From NCBI RefSeq assembly GCF_023091745.1, contig NC_068912.1:60602567-60666566 (forward strand): a DNA stretch of 64,000 nt. Reading direction: 5' to 3'. Position 1 is the stretch's first letter. Each line of letters opens with the position of its first letter. The position numbers and the translations under genes were made by a program. Of the stretch, positions 57,280 through 64,000 are shown one piece after another. The DNA is from Budorcas taxicolor. Its lineage: Eukaryota > Chordata > Mammalia > Artiodactyla > Bovidae. The notes below the pieces were generated by a model, which was not told the origin of the DNA, did not search any database, and was given only the letters and a program-made list of their open reading frames with translations.

Positions 57280-57592
57280 GCTGCTGCTGCTACTGCTGCT
57301 GCTGCTGCTGCTGCTGCTAAATCACTTCAGTCGTGTCCGACTGTGTGCGACCCCATAGACAGCAGCCCACCAGGCTCCCCCGTCCCTGGGATTCTCCAGG
57401 CAAGAACACTGGAGTGGGTTGCCATTTCCTTCTCCAATGCATGAAAGTGAAAAGTGAAAGTGAAGTCACTCACTCATGTCCAACTCTTAGCGACCCCATG
57501 GACTTCAGCCCACCAGGCTCCTCCGTCCAGGCTCCTCCGTCCCTGGGATTTTCCAGGCAAGAGTACTGGAGTGGGGTGCCACTGCCTTCTCC
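57280..57592 (-). mobile_element. Bov-A2 SINE with expanded (GCT)n end
   Basis: A (GCT)n run with one interruption lies at 57280-57318, followed by two Bov-A units in reverse orientation. The flanks 57268-57279 and 57593-57604 are a 12-bp duplication with one mismatch. A 14-bp unit is tandemly duplicated within the second Bov-A unit at 57513-57540. Confidence 0.93.
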
Positions 57593-57604
57593 TGTTCTGT
57601 ATAT

Positions 57605-60600
57605 TCTCTTATTTAAATGTGCTAGTTCTCTATCCCATGGTGGCACAGGATGAACCAACATTTTATTTGTGACAAGGAGTCATACTCTTTATAGGATGTT
57701 CTCAGCAGTGATTCACTCTTAAGTTGCATAAATATAGAAGCTTTCTGCCTAAACTATTTGCAACTTAGAAACTATTTTGATGTTTATTCCTAACTGCTGT
57801 AACATAAATATTACAAGGAAGGAAATGTAGGAGATGTGACTCTTACTGTTCTTTATGAAAACCCCATGCTCTTTCTGAGAATTTTCTGAGACTTCAATGA
57901 CAGGATTTTTATGGTTTTCCTTACATTTAAGGGTAGAAATGAATATATTCTAGGCTGGGTGCTACGCTATATACTCTGTACTATTATTTAAATGTTCCTT
58001 CTGTCTTTGACCTGTTTCTTACCACCCAAAATGCTGTTTACACACACCCATTTACAGAATTGGTGATTAAAAGCCCTTTTGCTGCTACAAAATGTTTTCT
58101 CAACACAATCTTGCTCTTTAACTATTTGAAGACCACCAAACGTGAGTTCATCTTTATATATTTAATCTCATAAATATACAACAGAAAAACTGAGAAAGTG
58201 GTTGCATACAACTAATCCTTTGAAAAATGCTGCCTTTTATTTTCTTTTCCTGTTAAAAGATCACTAGCTAAGTAGTTTGTGAATATTTTTGTATTCTTTT
58301 CATCTGTCAAAATATATAGTATTAAAGCACATATGAATTTTTTAATCACATGGAGTTTTAATGCTAACTCTGTGCTGGTATGTGGTAGCATGAGAATTAG
58401 GTCAGTGATGAAGTTTTAGCCCCACCTACAATTCAAAATCTCAATAAATTAGGGAAATGCCCTTCCCCAAGAAGATATGGCAAGACCTTCAATTGCTTTT
58501 ATATCTATATCTGTTATATTTATTTAAAGTAGAGCTTATTAGTCAATTGGAAAAGGAGATATACATATATTTTATAGCAATAAATCTAGTCATTGCCTTT
58601 GACTTTAGAGTAGAAAAGAGGAAAAAACAAAATTCTTCTATTTCAATTAACGTGGAAGGAAAAGACTAAAAATGGCACCAAGCTCAGCCATTTCTCTTTT
58701 CTTTTCTGAAAGCATCTGACCACGAAGAAAAAAGCCCACTTTACCCTGTAGGCGGCAGTGCTGTACATCCGTCACAGTTTTCACTTTCATGCTCAGGGGC
58801 CATTACAAGCACTATCCACTTATATTCCATTACAATTGATTGAATATTATACATCAAAAAGTGGAGAGAAAATGTTTAAGATTTTATGAATGCAAGAGAA
58901 ATGATTAGAGCTCACAAAAGCTTTGAATTCTGAAGCTTGGCTTCTATCTTGTCCTTACATAAGCATCTTTGATCTTCTTTTTACCCGGCTTTTTAGATGA
59001 CTTTTATGTGGTCTTATAATTGTTTTATTATTTTAGGAGAATTAGTCATGTCTACTTTTTTTTTTTTTCTTTAGAGGTTATTTTAAAAAGAAAATTTCCA
59101 CTCCATTACAAGTCAGGGGATTTCTCAGACCAGATAGAATTAATGGTTACTCTTCTTTGTGTTATAAGGAATAGAAGTTTGAAGACCTAGGTTTTAACTT
59201 TGAGTTTTCCATAAAGTAATTTGAACTTTGACAATAAATTCAACTGATATGCTTCATTTTTTTTTCTTTCTTTCTACACAGAGCTATTTGTCATCTCTTT
59301 CAGGATTAATGCAGTTAATCAGTTTAGAAGAGTTGAAAACTCTAAGTATGAGGCCTTATTCATATAAAAATCCAAGTTTTAGGGTTAGATTTATAATAAA
59401 CACTCTATAATAAGCAAGAAGACATTGCACAAAGGACACAGCCTTTTAAATTGTATTGTCTTTCCATTAATAACCAACCCCGAATGTGCCTTCTTGTACA
59501 GTGGCAGGTTGCTGAGGTTTTGCAAACTTTTCCTGTGGGAACCCCTTAAATGTAATTTCTCAACATCGAGGTAGGGTTAGGAAACATCTGGAAATCTTGG
59601 TTTCTGCACATAAGCCAACCATTGGAAAATTTCCAAATGATATGTTTAGTTATTGTGGTTCTACCATCATTGATTTACTATTTGATAAGTAAGTTTTCAG
59701 CACTTTCTCGAAGACAGGCAAGACACTGCTTGACACACTGAAGATACAGTGACAGGCAAGAGACCAGATCCTGCTCCTTGGAAATGGAAACAGACTCCAA
59801 TAGAAATGTGAGGTAAGTAGCAGTTTCCCAGAAAATCAATAGTATGCTCTATTTGTAATACAAAAGAACATTATCTCCCCCCTCACTTATTTTCTTTCCC
59901 TCCAGCTGCATACCTGAGCTAGAGTTTTCATTCTACCCTCACTTTCACTTTCTGACTTGTGGGATGTAGTTAGCACAGCTAGGGCACTCCGCATCACCTC
60001 CATCCTGATCGCTGACGTATTTTGTCATGTGTCTTTTGTGTTCCTTTGGTTAATGCATTTAAGGTGTTTTTTTTTTTTTTTCCCCTAAAGCATTAGCCAT
60101 GAAAACAAGTTCAGTAAAGGCTCTTAGAAGTCCTATAGTAAGAAAAAACTCTCTTTAACTCACTTTAAAGAAGGGTTTTCCAAAATTATTTGGCCATGAA
60201 CTGTGTTTCCCCATTCCCCTAACACTGTCTCTTGATATTGTTAGAGTATAGGAATTGCTTCATTCAACAATCTTTAAAAACACTTGCTGGCTTCTTTCCT
60301 ATAATTCTCTCTCATGAGCTGGGTCTTGGTAAAAAAAAAAAAAAATTGAAACAAGACCATTTTTCCTCCTTAGGAATGAGTTTTCAAATTAAAAAAAAAT
60401 TATAGAGCAGAAATATAACTATTTGTTTTAATTACTGAAAGTTGAGAATAATAATGTATCATTTTGTCTTTTAAGATTAGCATATTTATTCAAAATAAAT
60501 TGAGAACAGAACTAGATAAATCAGTAATCACTATAGTATTCTAATATGCTGATGGTATGAGGGAAGAAAAAGTTTCATTGTATGAGAAAGCATATTGTAG

Positions 60601-60766
60601 TTGAATAGCAGCTATAGAATTATATAGCTAGTTGAATCTAATAATATTTCTAAAATTTTTGAAGATACTCCTTGAGATAAAATATTGCTATTTATCACAC
60701 AAATTAAAGTTCTTGTGGGATATTAAGATAAGGTGTTTAATTTTGAGTTTATTCTATTTTCTTTTT
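57605..60766. other. Unassigned AT-rich stretch
   Basis: The only simple repeats are a poly-T at 60067-60081 and poly-A at 60331-60345. A segment at 59700-59790 resembles the end of an old mammalian repeat. A more GC-balanced patch at 58730-58820 stands out from the background. No coding evidence. Confidence 0.45.
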
Positions 60767-61320
60767 TTTTTTTAACTCTTCTGAGGAATAATTGACAAAT
60801 ATAATTGTATATTTGTAAAGTGTACAGCATGGCAATTTGATATATATATATACACATTTTGAAATAATTACCAAGATCAAGATAATTAACATAACTGTTT
60901 TGGTGAGATACTTGAGATCTAATCTCAGAAACTTTCAGGTAGACAGTACAGTATCTTTAACTATAGCAATCATTCTGCATATTAGAACCTCAGAACTTAT
61001 TTTTCTTATAACATAAAATTTGTTCCCTTTGATCTATATCTCCCCTTTTCTCCTTTCTCCCAGCCCAGACAACCACCAGTCTAGTCTCTGATTTTATGAA
61101 ATCAGCTTCTTCTATTTTAGATTCCACATATAAATGATACCATACAATATTTGTCTTTATTTGTCTGGCTTATTTCATTTGGTATAATGATGTCCTCAGG
61201 TTCACTATGTTGTTTATAAATGGCAGAATTTCTTTTTCATGGCTGAATAGTATTTCTTTGTATATATGCCACATTTTCTTCATCCATTTATCCACTGAAG
61301 GATACTTATTTTTCATTCAT
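60767..61320 (-). mobile_element. Old L1 3' UTR and ORF2 end, antisense
   Basis: The plus strand gives the antisense L1MA/M-type 3' UTR: 'ctgaggaataattgacaaatataattgtatat', 'gtgtacagcatggcaatttga', then 'acatataaatgataccatacaatatttgtcttt' and 'catccatttatccactgaagg'. Poly-T at its left edge marks the A tail. Confidence 0.78.
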
Positions 61321-61900
61321 CTATTTTTTTCTCATTAGCTTTAATAAAAGTTCTATAAAAATTTCCTGATCAGATTTTCAATTCAGTGAGGTTTTTACAC
61401 AGTATTGTGAATAGATTTTACCCAAGTCTTTTCTGGTGTGTGGTTTGATTTTTTAACAAAAAACCGCTTGCAAAAATGTGAGAATTTTGATGAAACCTAT
61501 TCTCTCAATAGTAGATGAGGAGACAGTCCTCCATAGGAGGACTGGCATCCAAGTCCTACTCATCCCTTACTCTTCCTTAACACTGCTTTTCCTCCAGTTC
61601 TGCCTTTCTTGGGACCTTTTATTTTTCACTCTAGACATTTCTCTGGGAAATCTAGCTTCCCATGACTTCAAGAGATATTTACTTAGGATGGACTCTAAAA
61701 ACTGTATCTATAAATAAGATGTTTCCCTTGAGCTCAAGGTCTAAATATCCACCTGGGCATGGCCCTTCCCAGTGCCACAATCAGCTCAATCACAACATAT
61801 TGAAATTGAACCCTTCATATGTTACCTTAACCCACCCTAATACTAAGCAACCAATATAGACTAAACTTTACCTCTTTCAATTTGTCTTTTATAGTTCTAT
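61321..61900. other. Unassigned non-coding stretch
   Basis: No repeat named; the ORFs (79 and 65 codons) are not recognisable. Confidence 0.4.
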
Positions 61901-61904
61901 CCCA

Positions 61905-62095
61905 GCATGTTCAATGTTTCATTCTTATCTGTTCAGTAACACTCTTCCTTTATTTTGCCTTAACCTTCTCAAGAGTGGTGATTATAAAGACATCTTTTTA
62001 TTCTTTTTTATCCTTATGAATATAGATTTCTCCTCAGAGCATAGCATAAGACCTGGTACATAGAAAGTTCTTGATGTATATTTGGACTGAGTGGG
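61905..62095 (+). repeat. L2/MIR-type 3' end
   Basis: 'agagtggtgattataaagacatct...agcataagacctggtacatagaaagttcttgatg' is the typical terminal block on the plus strand. Confidence 0.5.
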
Positions 62096-62329
62096 TGAGT
62101 CCTAGCAAAGAGATGAAACCATATTGTATGGAAAGTGCAACACTGGTCTGGGGATGATATTATCATGAGGAGATATATCTCCAAATAAGGAGTCTCCAAA
62201 TCGGGAGGAAGATGTTGGATCTTAGTTACATTATAAAGGTGGGTGCCAGTGAGGTTGATAGTCTACCACCAAACATGAGTCAGGCTGCTATAATGAACTT
62301 ACCAGAGAGTTTTGCCCCTCCTGACCTTG

Positions 62330-62490
62330 GCTTCTATTAGTGTCTATTAACTCTGTGTAATGACCTTCCCTCGTAGAGACTGAGACTTCATAGAGGGCAA
62401 AAATTCCGGCACAGTTATTTTTTGTGTCCATGGCTCTTGGCTTATTGCCTAGAACATAATAAACATTCAGTAAATAATGTCAGATAAGTT
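62330..62490 (+). repeat. L2/MIR-type 3' end
   Basis: 'gagactgagacttcatagagggcaaaaattccggcacag...ttgcctagaacataataaacattcagtaaataatg' gives the same terminal block. Confidence 0.6.
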
Positions 62491-62563
62491 AATGGCCTCA
62501 TTAGTAGAACTTCTTGAATCTCACATTTCTGATATATAACATAGGGTTCATAATAACCACCTC

Positions 62564-63538
62564 TGTTCAGTTCAGTTCAGTTCAGTTCAGTCGCTCAGTC
62601 TGTCCGACTCTTTGTGACCCCATGAACTGCAGAACGCCAGGCCCCCCTGTCCATCACCAACTCCCGGAGTTCACTCAGACTCACGTCCATCGAGTCAGTG
62701 ATGCCATCCAGCCATCTCATCCTCTGTCGTCCCCTTCTCCTCCTTCGCCCAATCCCTCCCAGCATCAAAGTCTTTTCCAATGAGTAAACTCTTCGCATGA
62801 GGTGGCCAAAGTACTGGAGTTTCAGCTTTAGCATCATTCCTTCCAAAGAAATTCCAAGGCTGATCTCCTTCAGAATGGACTGGTTGGATCTCCTTGCAGT
62901 CCAAGGGACTCTCAAGAGTCTTCTCCAACACCACAGTTCAAAAGCATCAATTCTTTGGTCCTCAGCTTTCTTCACAGTCCAACTCTCGCATCCATACGTG
63001 ACCACTGGAAAAACCATAGCCTTGACTAGACGGGCCTTTGTTGACAAAGTAATGTCTCTGCTTTTGAATATGCTATGTAGATTGGTCATAACTTTTCTTC
63101 CAAGGAGTAAGTGTTTTTTAATTTCATGGCTGCAGTCACCATCTGCAGTGATTTTGGAGCCCGAACACATAAAGTCTAACACTGTTAACACTGTTTCCAC
63201 TGTTTCCCCATCTATTTCCCATGAAGTGATGGGACCGGATGCCATGATCTTCGTTTTCTGAATGTTGAACTTTAAGCCAACTTTTTCACTCTCCACTTTC
63301 ACTTTCATCAAGAGGCTTTTTAGTTCCTCTTCACTTTCTGCCATAAGGGTAGTGTCATCTGCATATCTGAGGTGATTGATATTTCTCCTGGCAATCTTGA
63401 TTCTAGCTTGTGTTTCTTCCAGTCCAGTGTTTCTCATGATGTACTCTGCATATAAGTTAAATAAGCAGGGTGACAATATACAGCCTTGATGTACTCCTTT
63501 TCCTATTTGGAACCAGTCTGTTGTTCCATGTCCAGTTC
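62564..63538 (-). mobile_element. BovB 3' half, copy 11 (young)
   Basis: The minus-strand element starts in the palm domain just before motif B and runs to the tail of tandem cagtt units at 62564-62590. It is the least damaged BovB here. The frame is open from the 5' truncation point near 63538 to the normal stop near 62595. No clear target duplication was seen. Confidence 0.93.
62595..63476 (-). CDS. BovB reverse transcriptase C-terminal part, intact frame
   Basis: An uninterrupted frame of 293 codons from the Met at 63476; the frame is also open upstream to the element's edge, so this Met is not the natural start. From the N-terminus the order is: LSP-side end of motif B, catalytic YADD (about residues 39-42), thumb (LNIQKTKIM-like near residue 74), GSKITADGDCSHEIKKH (about 108-124), CESWT (about 167-171), WCWRRLLRVPW (about 185-195), and a basic RRRRRGRQRMRW stretch near 250-262. 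The endonuclease, fingers and motif A are absent, so it cannot polymerise alone. It is an ORF in a dead element, not a host gene. Confidence 0.7.
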   Translation of the reverse strand: MSPCLFNLYAEYIMRNTGLEETQARIKIARRNINHLRYADDTTLMAESEEELKSLLMKVKVESEKVGLKFNIQKTKIMASGPITSWEIDGETVETVLTVLDFMCSGSKITADGDCSHEIKKHLLLGRKVMTNLHSIFKSRDITLSTKARLVKAMVFPVVTYGCESWTVKKAEDQRIDAFELWCWRRLLRVPWTARRSNQSILKEISLGISLEGMMLKLKLQYFGHLMRRVYSLEKTLMLGGIGRRRRRGRQRMRWLDGITDSMDVSLSELRELVMDRGAWRSAVHGVTKSRTD

Positions 63539-64000
63539 TTAATGATTAGATGGGAATGTGTAAGTAAAACAACAATTGTGATGCTTGAATGGAAAGTGAG
63601 ATAAACATATGTCACTTTCTTCAAATGTTTGTCAGTCTATAACCAGAATTTTTTCCAAAGTTGGGAAGAAAATAAAGGAAAAACAAAAGGAAGAAGGGAA
63701 TGATCATATGTTTTGACGCATGCCAAATAATTGTGCTTTCATATGTTTGTTTCAGGGACTCTTCTCTACATCACGAAGGACATAAGCTACTTTCCAGACA
63801 AGAAAACTGATGCTTCATGAAATTAAGTGACCTGCACAAAATCAAATACCATAGTTAAAAGTAGTAGCAGTAGAATTGAAAACTATAGCTTCTAACACTG
63901 ACTCATGAGCTCTTTTCACTGTAAGGTGATGGAATATACATGTCTTCAGGATAGTGGGTATATAGGTTCATTCATGGAGAGTGTGAAGGAGAATGTTTGG
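63539..64000. other. Unassigned non-coding stretch
   Basis: 'gaaaactgatgcttcatgaaattaagtgacctgcacaaaatcaaa' at 63803-63847 may be a MIR core in antisense. Nothing else was recognised. Confidence 0.35.

Noticed and set aside
57160..57444. Open frame encoding a poly-alanine tract
   Set aside because: The alanines are the translated GCT run of a Bov-A2 SINE, not a protein.
1..64000. CRISPR array, phage, operon or other prokaryotic system
   Set aside because: There are no regularly spaced direct repeats, no dense coding, and the repeat families are exclusively mammalian.

Overview
This window is eukaryotic, from a ruminant (bovid-type) genome. The deciding evidence is the repeat content. There are eleven pieces of the RTE-type LINE BovB, about twenty tRNA-derived Bov-tA/Bov-A2 SINEs and ruminant L1 3' ends. 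These lie over older mammalian L1M, L2, MIR and MaLR-type sequence in an AT-rich background. I find no convincing host protein-coding gene, no rRNA, tRNA or snRNA gene, no CpG island and no CRISPR array. Every ORF with recognisable protein similarity belongs to a retrotransposon. The window reads as a gene desert or a long intron.

Layout. 1-3.5 kb: a ruminant L1 end, an old L1M end, then a 5'-truncated BovB (1353-3498) with a target-site duplication. 3.5-8.9 kb: mostly unassigned. 8.9-9.9 kb: a truncated L1 with a perfect 16-bp duplication, then a SINE. 9.9-31.5 kb: sparse SINEs, MIR, L2 and L1 fragments, a class II-like or class I-like solo LTR at 25.6 kb, and a 535-bp composite SINE at 19.9-20.4 kb. 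31.5-39.1 kb: four BovB fragments in and around a long decayed L1M. 39.1-42.5 kb: mostly unassigned. 42.5-48.3 kb: a near-full-length minus-strand BovB facing a plus-strand BovB, both bordered by Bov-A2 SINEs. 48.3-55.9 kb: SINEs, two ERV LTRs and a BovB fragment. 55.9-62.5 kb: mostly unassigned, with Bov-A2, L1 and L2/MIR ends. 62.56-63.54 kb: a young BovB 3' end with an uninterrupted 293-codon reverse-transcriptase C-terminal ORF.

The most notable structure is the BovB inverted pair. About 1,348 bp at 43203-44550 is the reverse complement of 46426-47773, with only two mismatches found by reading block by block. The same premature stop codons and frameshift occur in both arms. Immediately outside this tract the two elements continue as BovB but are clearly diverged. 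That pattern fits recent gene conversion between inverted copies better than two independent insertions, although a local assembly error must be excluded. I did not find a novel gene system; the interest lies in transposon biology and local recombination.
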